A DNA stretch of 7,629 bases from Bacteroidetes bacterium UBA4009. GTDB lineage: Bacteria; Bacteroidota; Bacteroidia; NS11-12g; UBA9320. The position numbers and the translations under genes are program-made. Shown in pieces: positions 1 through 6,128 of the stretch (position 1 is the first letter of the stretch; each line of letters begins with the position of its first letter). Under the pieces are notes generated by a model. The model saw nothing but the letters and a program-made list of their open reading frames with translations. It ran no database searches and was not told the DNA's origin. The stretch lies in NCBI GenBank assembly GCA_002384205.1, contig DGBH01000146.1, positions 30,726-38,354 on the forward strand. Reading direction: 5' to 3'.

Positions 1-35
1 GACTTAAGCTTAATTCTTATTTTTTGATTAACCAT
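1..35 (-). CDS. rpsJ: 30S ribosomal protein S10, first codons only (cut by left edge)
   Basis: Reading leftward from the ATG at 35-33 gives MVNQKIRIKLKS before the window ends. This matches the highly conserved start of bacterial S10, in which (N/S)QKIRIKLKSYDH is typical of Bacteroidota. S10 is a component of the 30S head and also the NusE transcription antitermination factor. Only 11 complete codons and two bases of a twelfth are visible, so the call rests on this short match plus position. The start lies 5 bases after the fusA stop, where S10 is expected when the str operon runs directly into the S10 operon. No Shine-Dalgarno sequence is visible; the spacer is AT only. The tight spacing suggests cotranscription and perhaps translational coupling with fusA. 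Confidence 0.85.
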   Translation of the reverse strand, partial: MVNQKIRIKLK

Positions 36-40
36 TTATA

Positions 41-2146
41 TTATGCTTTAGGTGTTCCTTTTACTTTAGCTATGATATCCGCTGACATTCCTGCCGGAAC
101 TATATCATAGTTATTAAATTCCATTGTAGAAGTTGCTCTACCTGATGTAATAGTTCTCAAATCCGTAACGTATCCAAACATCATAGATAATGGAACCAAT
201 GCTTTTACTACTTGCGCACCTCCTTTTTCACTCATTCCTTGCATTTGACCTCTTCTTCTGTTAAGGTCACCAATAACATCACCCATGTTTTCTTCTGGAG
301 TGATTACTTCAAGTTTCATGATTGGCTCAAGTATAACTGGGCCAGCAATCTTAGATGCTTCTCTAAAAGCAAACTTAGCTGCCGTTTCAAAAGACAATGA
401 ATCTGAATCGACAGCGTGAAAAGAACCGTCAAATAGACGTACTTTTAAGTTCTGCACTTCGTATCCAGCAAGAGCACCATTTTTCATAGCCTCTTTAAAG
501 CCTTTCTCTACCGCCGGAATAAACTCTCTAGGAATAGAACCCCCAACAATCTGATTTACAAATTCTAAGCCTTCTTTTCCTTCATCTCCAGGACCTATTT
601 CAACCTGAATATCTGCGAATTTACCACGTCCACCAGATTGTTTTTTATACGTCTCTCTATGTGTAACTGTTTTGGTGATAGTTTCCTTATATGCTACTTG
701 AGGAGCTCCTTGATTTACTTCCACCTTAAACTCACGTCTAAGACGGTCGACTATAATTTCTAAGTGCAGCTCTCCCATACCAGAAATGACCGTTTGACCT
801 GTTTCTATATCAGTCTTTACAACAAATGTAGGATCCTCTTCAGCAAGTTTACCAAGACCCATACCTAATCTATCCATGTCACCTTGAGTTTTAGGCTCAA
901 TTGCAACGCCGATAACTGGATCTGGGAAATCCATAGATTCTAATACGATAGGTGCATTTTCAGCACAAAGCGTATCTCCTGTTCTAATATCTTTAAACCC
1001 AATAAGAGCAGCAATATCACCTGCTTGTAATCGCTCTATTTGGTTTTGTTTGTTTGCGTGCATTTGAAAGATACGTGAAATACGCTCTTTCTTATCTGTT
1101 CTTGTGTTTAACACATAAGAACCTGATTCTAATACACCACTGTATGCTCTTGTAAAACAAAGTCTTCCCACGAAAGGATCTGTAGCAATTTTAAATGCTA
1201 AAGCAGCGAATGGCTCATCCGCACTTGGTTTTCTATAAGTAGGCTCATCCGTTTTAGGATTAATACCTTCTATTGCTTCTACATCCATAGGAGATGGAAG
1301 AATTTCCATAACCATGTCAAGCATCGCTTGCACACCTTTATTTTTAAATGCAGAACCACACATCATTGGCACAACTTTCCCAGCGATAGTAGCAGATCTC
1401 AATGCAGTTAATATTTCTCTTTCTGTTAGCGATTCTGAATCTTCGAAATACTTTTCCATAAGCGTCTCATCAAATTCAGCAACAGCTTCAAGAAGTTCTT
1501 CTCTTAGTTGTCTTGCTTCATCAACAATATCCGCAGGAATTTCAATTTCTTGAAAGGTCATGCCTTGGTCTTCTTCATTCCAAGTAATTCCTCTAAAGTT
1601 AATCAAATCAACAACTCCAACAAAACCATCCTCAGCACCAATGTTTAATTGAAGTGGTAAAGCCTGGCTGCCTAACATTTCTCTAACTTGGCTACAAACT
1701 TTTAAGAAGTCTGCACCTTGACGGTCCATTTTATTAACGAATCCAATTCTAGGAACGTTATAATTATTGGCAAGTCTCCAGTTAGTCTCAGATTGTGGCT
1801 CAACACCATCAACTGCACTAAACAAGAATACAAGACCATCTAATACACGTAATGATCTATTAACCTCAACCGTAAAGTCAACGTGACCTGGGGTGTCAAT
1901 AATATTTACGTGATATTCTTGCTCTCTATAATTCCACTTAAGAGTAGTCGCAGCAGAAGTGATTGTAATACCTCTCTCTTGCTCTTGCTCCATCCAATCC
2001 ATAGTAGCAGCACCATCGTGCACCTCTCCTATTTTGTGGCTTACACCACCATAGTAAAGAATACGCTCAGTGGTAGTAGTTTTACCTGCGTCGATGTGAG
2101 CAGCTATACCTATGTTTCTGGTGTATAATAAATCTCTTTTAGCCAT
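41..2146 (-). CDS. fusA: Elongation factor G
   Basis: EF-G is the cytosolic GTPase that drives translocation of tRNA and mRNA on the ribosome and helps recycle ribosomes. The 701 residues are full length for the family. All GTPase motifs are present: P-loop AHIDAGKT at 16-23, switch I RGIT at 58-61, DTPGH at 84-88, NKMD at 138-141 and GSAFKN near 264-269. Domain II follows at about 305-400, domain III contains GELHLEI at 458-464, domain IV contains [13 protein letters not shown] at about 507-519, and domain V runs to the end. The intact motifs and close match to canonical EF-G argue for the main translocase and against a divergent EF-G2 paralogue. The ATG gives the usual [14 protein letters not shown] start. 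It lies 5 bases after rpsG and 5 bases before rpsJ, in one operon. Residue 655, within VPLSxMFGY, is Met where Glu is common. Confidence 0.98.
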   Translation of the reverse strand: MAKRDLLYTRNIGIAAHIDAGKTTTTERILYYGGVSHKIGEVHDGAATMDWMEQEQERGITITSAATTLKWNYREQEYHVNIIDTPGHVDFTVEVNRSLRVLDGLVFLFSAVDGVEPQSETNWRLANNYNVPRIGFVNKMDRQGADFLKVCSQVREMLGSQALPLQLNIGAEDGFVGVVDLINFRGITWNEEDQGMTFQEIEIPADIVDEARQLREELLEAVAEFDETLMEKYFEDSESLTEREILTALRSATIAGKVVPMMCGSAFKNKGVQAMLDMVMEILPSPMDVEAIEGINPKTDEPTYRKPSADEPFAALAFKIATDPFVGRLCFTRAYSGVLESGSYVLNTRTDKKERISRIFQMHANKQNQIERLQAGDIAALIGFKDIRTGDTLCAENAPIVLESMDFPDPVIGVAIEPKTQGDMDRLGMGLGKLAEEDPTFVVKTDIETGQTVISGMGELHLEIIVDRLRREFKVEVNQGAPQVAYKETITKTVTHRETYKKQSGGRGKFADIQVEIGPGDEGKEGLEFVNQIVGGSIPREFIPAVEKGFKEAMKNGALAGYEVQNLKVRLFDGSFHAVDSDSLSFETAAKFAFREASKIAGPVILEPIMKLEVITPEENMGDVIGDLNRRRGQMQGMSEKGGAQVVKALVPLSMMFGYVTDLRTITSGRATSTMEFNNYDIVPAGMSADIIAKVKGTPKA

Positions 2147-2151
2147 CTTAC

Positions 2152-2622
2152 TTATACTCTGAAGTGAGAGAATGCTTTATTCGCATCTGCCATCTTGTGT
2201 GTATCTTCTTTTCTTTTTACAGAAGCACCCTCGCCCTTAGAAGCCGCTATTATTTCACCAGCTAATTTATTAGCCATAGATTTCTCGTTTCTTTTACGAG
2301 CAAAGTTTATCATCCATTTTATTCCTAAAGAAACTTTAAGATCCGGCTTGATTTCCATCGGTATTTGGTAAGTAGCACCACCTACTCTACGGCTTTTCAC
2401 CATTACTGACGGCATTACATTATTCAACGCTTTTTTCCAAGTTTCAATTCCTGCTTCCTCTTCGATTTTAGCATCAACTAGATCAATTGCTTCGTAAAAT
2501 ATTTTACGAGCAGTTTCTTTTTTCCCTTGTAGCATCATGTTATTGATGAACTTAGAAACCAGCTGATCGTTAAATCTAGGATCTGGACTTACTTCTCTTT
2601 TTTTAGCTCTCGACTTTCTCAT
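2152..2622 (-). CDS. rpsG: 30S ribosomal protein S7
   Basis: S7 is a primary binder of the 3' major domain of 16S rRNA. It nucleates assembly of the 30S head and lines the E site. The 156 residues are normal for the family. The start MRKSRAKKR, the central [16 protein letters not shown] signature (about residues 76-91) and the C-terminal [20 protein letters not shown] region (last 20 residues) are all recognisable. The ATG shares its A with the last base of the rpsL TAA stop (TAATG), which suggests reinitiation by ribosomes finishing rpsL. fusA starts 5 bases after its stop. In well-studied bacteria S7 can repress its own operon by binding the mRNA; nothing in this 1-base junction resembles the long rpsL-rpsG spacer used for that in E. 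coli, so that control is probably absent or placed elsewhere. Confidence 0.98.
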   Translation of the reverse strand: MRKSRAKKREVSPDPRFNDQLVSKFINNMMLQGKKETARKIFYEAIDLVDAKIEEEAGIETWKKALNNVMPSVMVKSRRVGGATYQIPMEIKPDLKVSLGIKWMINFARKRNEKSMANKLAGEIIAASKGEGASVKRKEDTHKMADANKAFSHFRV

Positions 2623-3005
2623 TATTTCTTAGCTGCTTTGGGACGTTTAGCTCCGTATTTACTTCTTCTTTGTGTTCTTCCTTCTACACCTGCAGTATCT
2701 AAAGCGCCACGCACTATATGATAACGTACACCTGGAAGATCTTTCACTCTGCCTCCTCTAACTAAAACTATACTATGCTCTTGTAGGTTGTGACCTTCTC
2801 CCGGAATATAAGCATTCACTTCATTTCCATTGGTAAGTCTAACCCTTGCTACTTTTCTCATAGCTGAGTTTGGTTTCTTAGGAGTAGTTGTATAAACTCT
2901 TGTGCAGACACCTCTTCTCTGAGGGCAAGAGTCTAATGCTCTTGATTTGCTTTTTTTGGTGAGTTCCTTTCTCCCCTTACGTACTAGTTGTTGTATTGTA
3001 GGCAT
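2622..3005 (-). CDS. rpsL: 30S ribosomal protein S12
   Basis: S12 sits at the decoding centre of the 30S subunit and controls tRNA selection accuracy. The 127 residues match the family throughout, including [25 protein letters not shown] from residue 27, EGHNLQEHS at 70-78 and [13 protein letters not shown] at 84-96. Residues known to change in streptomycin-resistant mutants are the ordinary ones here: Lys43 and Lys88, with Pro91 also kept. Asp89, the residue methylthiolated by RimO in some bacteria, is present. It is the first gene of the operon: a good Bacteroidota-type promoter lies upstream, and its stop overlaps the rpsG start. The region before the ATG at 3005-3003 is A-rich with no Shine-Dalgarno sequence, as is usual in this phylum. 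Confidence 0.98.
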   Translation of the reverse strand: MPTIQQLVRKGRKELTKKSKSRALDSCPQRRGVCTRVYTTTPKKPNSAMRKVARVRLTNGNEVNAYIPGEGHNLQEHSIVLVRGGRVKDLPGVRYHIVRGALDTAGVEGRTQRRSKYGAKRPKAAKK

Positions 3006-3035
3006 ATGTTTCTATCCAATTTCTAAAAAGGTCTG

Positions 3036-3065
3036 CAAAAGTAGTATTAATCTATAAGTTTGCAA
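3036..3065 (-). promoter_or_regulatory. Promoter for the rpsL-rpsG-fusA-rpsJ operon
   Basis: Read on the minus strand, TTG at 3065-3063 is followed after 19 bases by TACTTTTG at 3043-3036. This fits the Bacteroidota housekeeping consensus TTG-N17-23-TAnnTTTG (the -33 and -7 elements). Transcription would start near 3030, giving a leader of about 25 bases before the rpsL ATG, which has no Shine-Dalgarno sequence. Upstream (3074-3101) lies an A/T-tract inverted repeat that could act as an UP-like or operator element. The match to both elements with good spacing in front of a ribosomal operon makes this a strong call for a predicted promoter. Confidence 0.8.
3055..3062 (+). promoter_or_regulatory. 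Weak candidate -7 element facing the FemAB-like gene
   Basis: TAAGTTTG on the plus strand matches TAnnTTTG exactly. No TTG lies 17-23 bases upstream, so the -33 half is missing, and the implied leader is about 125 bases. It lies inside the spacer of the opposing rpsL promoter, so the two could not easily be occupied at once. It may be chance in AT-rich DNA. No better plus-strand promoter is visible before 3195; TACTTTAG at 3150-3157 is one mismatch off and also lacks a partner. Confidence 0.25.
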
Positions 3066-3073
3066 GACCTAAT

Positions 3074-3101
3074 TTGAAAAAAAAGGAATAATATTTTTCA
3101 A
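3074..3101. repeat. 8-bp perfect inverted repeat, AT-rich
   Basis: TTGAAAAA at 3074-3081 and TTTTTCAA at 3094-3101 are perfect inverted copies separated by 12 bases. The stem has one G-C pair, so an RNA hairpin would be weak. The position, about 45-70 bases upstream of the predicted rpsL start of transcription, would suit a dimeric DNA-binding protein or an A-tract element that helps RNA polymerase. A chance origin is possible given the base composition. Confidence 0.35.
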
Positions 3102-3168
3102 GATACATTTTAATCAAAGTAACGCACATTACATATTGTCCAATTAACCTACTTTAGCACGCTACAAT

Positions 3169-3195
3169 ATGAATCAATACCCAGCTATAGCTTAA
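3169..3195 (+). CDS. Possible 8-codon upstream reading frame
   Basis: ATG at 3169 opens a frame reading MNQYPAIA that stops with TAA at 3193-3195. The last A of that stop is the first base of the ATG of the FemAB-like gene, giving TAATG, the same junction seen at rpsL/rpsG and porZ/recO. If translated, it could deliver ribosomes to the downstream start by termination-reinitiation. There is no Shine-Dalgarno sequence and no protein similarity to judge by, and so short a frame can arise by chance. Confidence 0.2.
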   Translation: MNQYPAIA

Positions 3196-4097
3196 TGTAC
3201 GATCTTACATACATAGAAAATAAAAATGTGGATAAGCATAAGTGGAATGCCTTGGTTTCATCAAGCAATCACTCCTTAATTTTTCATAATTATGATTACT
3301 TAAATGCATTTTGTGTGTGGGATGCCATAATTTTAGATAATTATTCTGGCGCAATCGCTTTACCTCGAATAAAAAAGGTAGGATACCTAAAACTATATCA
3401 GCCTTCATTTATCCAAAAATCCAATTGGATAGGAGCTACACTTACCCCTGCACTTATAGCTCAACTTTGGATTTTAATACAATCAAAGTTCGATTACGTA
3501 CACTTTAACAGCAATATTCTCTTTGGCAATATGTCCGCGCCTCGTATTAATTTGACACTTCCCATTACAACGCTGGAAAAGAATCAAAGTAACTACTCTA
3601 AAAGTTTAAGAAAGAATATTTTAAAAGCCGATTCCCTTGTCTTAATCAAGGACCTAAATCGAGTGGAGGAAACAGCAGACTTCTATAAAAAAGCATATGG
3701 CCATCTTAATATGCAACTAGATAGTGAGGACTATACCCGTTTGATTAGGCTGGTTAACAAAAGGCCTGAAATGTTTCTTAATTGTATTGTTTTAAGCCAT
3801 GGGCAAACAGTAGCGACATTATTATTTGCAAAATACAACAAAAGGCTTCACTATATATTAGGCGCTCCTAATGAGGAAGGCAGAAGACTAAATGCATTGT
3901 CATTCGGTATTAATGCGGTGATTTCTACATACCAAAATCAGAATTACATTCTAGATTTTGAAGGGTCTATGATCCCTAGTGTAAAGGAATATTATATGTC
4001 ATTTGGCAGTTTTGACGAGCCGTTTTATGAAACCAATTGGTGCACCCCCTGGCTTAAGCTATTGATTAAAACCTATAAAAGGTTAAAAAGATCGTAA
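3195..4097 (+). CDS. FemAB-like / GNAT-fold acyltransferase-like protein, substrate unknown
   Basis: This 300-residue protein resembles the GNAT-fold FemAB-like proteins frequent in Bacteroidota, whose substrates are mostly unknown. Relatives of the FemAB superfamily transfer amino acids or acyl groups to peptidoglycan or other envelope precursors; that role is inference here. The supporting features are the segment YSKSLRKNILKA at 134-145, like the acceptor-side helix of FemAB proteins; a second GNAT half from about 155 with the strand-like run QTVATLLFAKYNKRLHYILGA from 204; and LDFEGSMIPSVKEYYMSFG at 253-271, a signature typical of these proteins. There is no signal peptide or membrane segment, so it is probably cytoplasmic; the C-terminus is basic (KTYKRLKRS). 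The ATG is the first usable start: the frame is open back to 3123 but has no ATG, GTG or TTG. It stands alone on its strand, divergent from rpsL, and its last 25 bases overlap the end of bshB1. Confidence 0.75.
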   Translation: MYDLTYIENKNVDKHKWNALVSSSNHSLIFHNYDYLNAFCVWDAIILDNYSGAIALPRIKKVGYLKLYQPSFIQKSNWIGATLTPALIAQLWILIQSKFDYVHFNSNILFGNMSAPRINLTLPITTLEKNQSNYSKSLRKNILKADSLVLIKDLNRVEETADFYKKAYGHLNMQLDSEDYTRLIRLVNKRPEMFLNCIVLSHGQTVATLLFAKYNKRLHYILGAPNEEGRRLNALSFGINAVISTYQNQNYILDFEGSMIPSVKEYYMSFGSFDEPFYETNWCTPWLKLLIKTYKRLKRS

Positions 4098-4786
4098 GTC
4101 AAAGGGCTATCTGAAGTAAATCCTTCTCCAAATTCAACCTCAATAGCGGCTCCCATTTCTCTGCCTCGTGCTTCCACAAACTTTAAAAATTTTTCAGAAC
4201 TAATCAGCGTCTCTTGTTCTTGAGACTCCGGATTAAAAAATTGGGTTTTGTATGCACGTATACTTCCATTCTTTTTCTCCTGGAAAGGCGTAACATCTAC
4301 TACAAAATGTGGAGTTACATGGTAGTATTGAATATAATGGAATACGTATTTAGGTCTCCAATTCTCTTGTTCTCCATTTTCATCTTCTGTGATTATTTTT
4401 TTTAAGCCAGCTAAAAAACAAGCCTCTTTTACCAGCTGCGCCCCTCTTGCATGATCCGTATGCCTGTCATGGAATGAGTTGGCTAAAACAATGGTAGGTT
4501 GATACTTTCGTATAGCTCTAATTACGGCTAATCTATTCTCTTGATTAATTTCAAAAGAGCCGTCACCTAGATCCAAATTTTCACGTACATCCAACTCAAG
4601 TATGGATGAAGCGTCAGCAGCTTCTTGTTTACGGGTAAGGTCTGTACCACGTGTACCCATTTCCCCTTTAGTCAAATCAATAATACCTATTTTTTTACCT
4701 TGAGCCTTTAGCTTTAATAAGGTGCCAGAGCAACTTAATTCTACATCATCTGGATGCGCTCCGAATGCTAATACGTCTATTTTCAT
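4073..4786 (-). CDS. bshB1: Bacillithiol biosynthesis deacetylase BshB1
   Basis: BshB removes the acetyl group from N-acetylglucosaminyl malate, the second step of bacillithiol synthesis (BshA, BshB, BshC), in the cytoplasm. The 237 residues belong to the LmbE/PIG-L zinc deacetylase family. AHPDDVE lies at 10-16 and HDRHTDH at 106-112. By analogy with characterised BshB, His11, Asp14 and His112 would bind zinc, Asp13 would act as general base and His109 would stabilise the transition state. All are present, so it should be active. Family members can act on other GlcNAc compounds, but length and overall sequence fit BshB1. It is the last gene of the right-hand block, 19 bases after the DUF4294 gene, with no Shine-Dalgarno sequence and no promoter box in that gap. 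Its 3' end overlaps the convergent FemAB-like gene by 25 bases. bshA and bshC are not in the window. Confidence 0.9.
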   Translation of the reverse strand: MKIDVLAFGAHPDDVELSCSGTLLKLKAQGKKIGIIDLTKGEMGTRGTDLTRKQEAADASSILELDVRENLDLGDGSFEINQENRLAVIRAIRKYQPTIVLANSFHDRHTDHARGAQLVKEACFLAGLKKIITEDENGEQENWRPKYVFHYIQYYHVTPHFVVDVTPFQEKKNGSIRAYKTQFFNPESQEQETLISSEKFLKFVEARGREMGAAIEVEFGEGFTSDSPLTYDLFNLL

Positions 4787-4805
4787 ATTTAATATGGCTT
4801 AAGCC

Positions 4806-5378
4806 TTACTCTAGTTTTGCATTTTTAATTATATACTCTATTTGATAATCCTCAATGGGGTCAAATTTAGTGTCTATATCTGCGTTATAAAATTTAGCCC
4901 AAAGTCCGTAGAACATGGTACTCGCACTCCCCCTATATTTTTTCAGTATTTCATAGGAAGTATTCCCCGTTTCTCTATGAATAAGTTTAATCAGCAGTTT
5001 CCCTTGTTTAAGACTTAAGTTTTTTAGATGAGAGAGGAATTCATCTTTTATGGCATCTTCTGTTGCCTTAATGTACTTCTTTTTTGCCTTAGCAGAAGTA
5101 AGTTGATTTAAATTATCCTCCATCATTTGGAGTCTAAATGCTGCCAACTTAGCATAAGGCATTACTTTTTTCACATTTCTGACGAGGCGGAGATACTCAT
5201 CTTTTTGCTCCTTATTGTCAAACTCTTTTAGAATGAATTCGTCAAATGTATACACATAGAAAGTATCTCCATCCATGACCATTTTTCGTAAAATCACGCC
5301 AGAATCAGCACTTTTTTTCTGTGCGTTTGCACTAAAAAAAATACTGCTCAAACATAGAAAAAACAACATTTTTTTCAT
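4806..5378 (-). CDS. DUF4294 family secreted protein, function unknown
   Basis: The 190 residues begin with a clear signal peptide: MKK, a hydrophobic run at 4-15, and a likely signal peptidase I site after ANA at 17-19. No cysteine follows, so it is not a lipoprotein; the mature protein should be periplasmic or exported. Recognisable DUF4294 elements are DGDTFYVYTFDEF near 36-48, NVKKVMPYAKLAAFRLQ near 68-84, and GKLLIKLIHRETGNTSYEIL near 126-145 followed by the C-terminal block with FYGLWAKFYN and FDPIEDYQIEYI. The family is largely restricted to Bacteroidota and has no established function. The middle is rich in Lys and Glu and probably helical. It sits between recO and bshB1. A TATCTTTG box ends only 4 bases before the ATG, so Met4 at 5369-5367 is an alternative start; both starts keep the signal peptide. 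Confidence 0.85.
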   Translation of the reverse strand: MKKMLFFLCLSSIFFSANAQKKSADSGVILRKMVMDGDTFYVYTFDEFILKEFDNKEQKDEYLRLVRNVKKVMPYAKLAAFRLQMMEDNLNQLTSAKAKKKYIKATEDAIKDEFLSHLKNLSLKQGKLLIKLIHRETGNTSYEILKKYRGSASTMFYGLWAKFYNADIDTKFDPIEDYQIEYIIKNAKLE

Positions 5379-5382
5379 AGTA

Positions 5383-5390
5383 CAAAGATA
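5383..5390 (-). promoter_or_regulatory. Candidate -7 element immediately before the DUF4294 gene
   Basis: On the minus strand TATCTTTG matches TAnnTTTG exactly and lies in the recO/DUF4294 gap. No TTG is found 17-23 bases upstream, so the -33 element is missing or degenerate. Transcription would begin at or within a few bases of the annotated ATG (5378), implying a leaderless or nearly leaderless message, or use of Met4. If active, it would give DUF4294 and bshB1 their own transcript apart from porZ-recO. Confidence 0.45.
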
Positions 5391-5417
5391 TTCAAACTAT
5401 GTTCCTTATTCATTTTA

Positions 5418-6128
5418 TCATCGCAGAAGTTCTGAAAGAATTTCAACAGATTTCATTTTTTTGTTTTTTGTAATATGATACTGATAATACCTTATCAGTT
5501 CGTTTAATCCCTCTTTGCGTGCAGCTTGGGTTATCGCCAAAGAGGACCAATTGCTACTATTAGTTATTAATGAGATTAACTCAGAAGTCTCTTTAGAAAT
5601 TGTACTCACGCCACTTTGTGCTACAAATATACCTTCCTCAAGACTTAGGTATGGAGTGCCCATCAAAAATTCTCCTTGCGGTTCCACACCCAAATAATAG
5701 GTAAGTTTAAGCATGAAGTGAATTGGAAATAATGCGTTGAGTGGCTCACGCTCTAAAAAAATAATCTGTGCTGCGATGAAGTCAAACAATTCTTCTTCGT
5801 ACTGCTCCTCTACAATGCATTGATTGAGTAATTCAAGTAAAAAGAGAGCAATCGTTTTTTTGGGAACACTTTCTTGAATATTCAATAATAGTGGTGTATT
5901 CTTTAGTTCTTTTATTCGGTTAATACTACTATTAGGTTTTTCATAAATATCCAAATCAACCAAGCTAAGCGGCTGAATCATAGATGGTTTAATAGCAGAT
6001 TTTCCTTTTCGAATGCTTTGTAAAATATAGGTTCTTACCCCAAATTCGCGGGTATACATTTTACTAATAATACTACTTTCACCATAATTGGTGTTGCGCA
6101 AAATAATAGCTTTGGTTTTGGTAATCAT
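5418..6128 (-). CDS. recO: DNA repair protein RecO
   Basis: RecO works with RecR and RecF to load RecA onto SSB-coated single-stranded DNA during recombinational repair, and it can anneal complementary strands. The 236 residues have the usual length and layout. The N-terminal OB-fold at about 1-80 begins MITKTKAIILRNTNYGESS and continues KMYTREFGVRTYIL; a helical C-terminal domain contains LFLLELLNQCI and HFMLKLTYYLGVEP. The four-cysteine zinc site of some RecO proteins is absent: only one Cys is visible, in NQCI. In its place is a loop with YLSLEEGIF, in keeping with RecO proteins that lack zinc. The start overlaps the porZ stop as TAATG, preceded by GAGG only two bases from the ATG, which points to translational coupling. 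The porZ-recO adjacency recurs in Bacteroidota. Confidence 0.93.
   Translation of the reverse strand: MITKTKAIILRNTNYGESSIISKMYTREFGVRTYILQSIRKGKSAIKPSMIQPLSLVDLDIYEKPNSSINRIKELKNTPLLLNIQESVPKKTIALFLLELLNQCIVEEQYEEELFDFIAAQIIFLEREPLNALFPIHFMLKLTYYLGVEPQGEFLMGTPYLSLEEGIFVAQSGVSTISKETSELISLITNSSNWSSLAITQAARKEGLNELIRYYQYHITKNKKMKSVEILSELLR

Noticed and set aside
212..2128. Plus-strand reading frames of 62-81 codons inside fusA (212-400, 1314-1553, 1883-2128)
   Set aside because: They lie wholly opposite a full-length, motif-complete EF-G gene, and their translations are low-complexity Ser/Leu/Phe-rich with no recognisable domain.
2750..2880. Possible streptomycin-resistance alleles in rpsL
   Set aside because: Lys43, Lys88 and Pro91 are the ordinary residues, so no resistance change is visible at these sites.
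3205..3408. Minus-strand 67-codon frame opposite the start of the FemAB-like gene
   Set aside because: It is antisense to a 300-residue protein with family motifs and has no recognisable features of its own.
4214..4405. Plus-strand frame inside bshB1 rich in hydrophobic residues
   Set aside because: The hydrophobic look comes from reading the complement of a Lys/Glu-rich coding strand; bshB1 has all catalytic residues.
4796..4805. Perfect palindrome GGCTTAAGCC in the gap between the DUF4294 gene and bshB1
   Set aside because: With no loop it cannot form a useful hairpin, there is no T-run to make it a terminator, and a 10-base palindrome can occur by chance. Its placement is noted only.
5275..5697. 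Plus-strand frames across the DUF4294 start and inside recO
   Set aside because: Both are antisense to genes with a clear signal peptide or family match and show no domain.
5418..6128. RecO as a zinc-finger protein
   Set aside because: The four-cysteine cluster is missing; only one Cys is present, so a zinc site of the usual type is unlikely.
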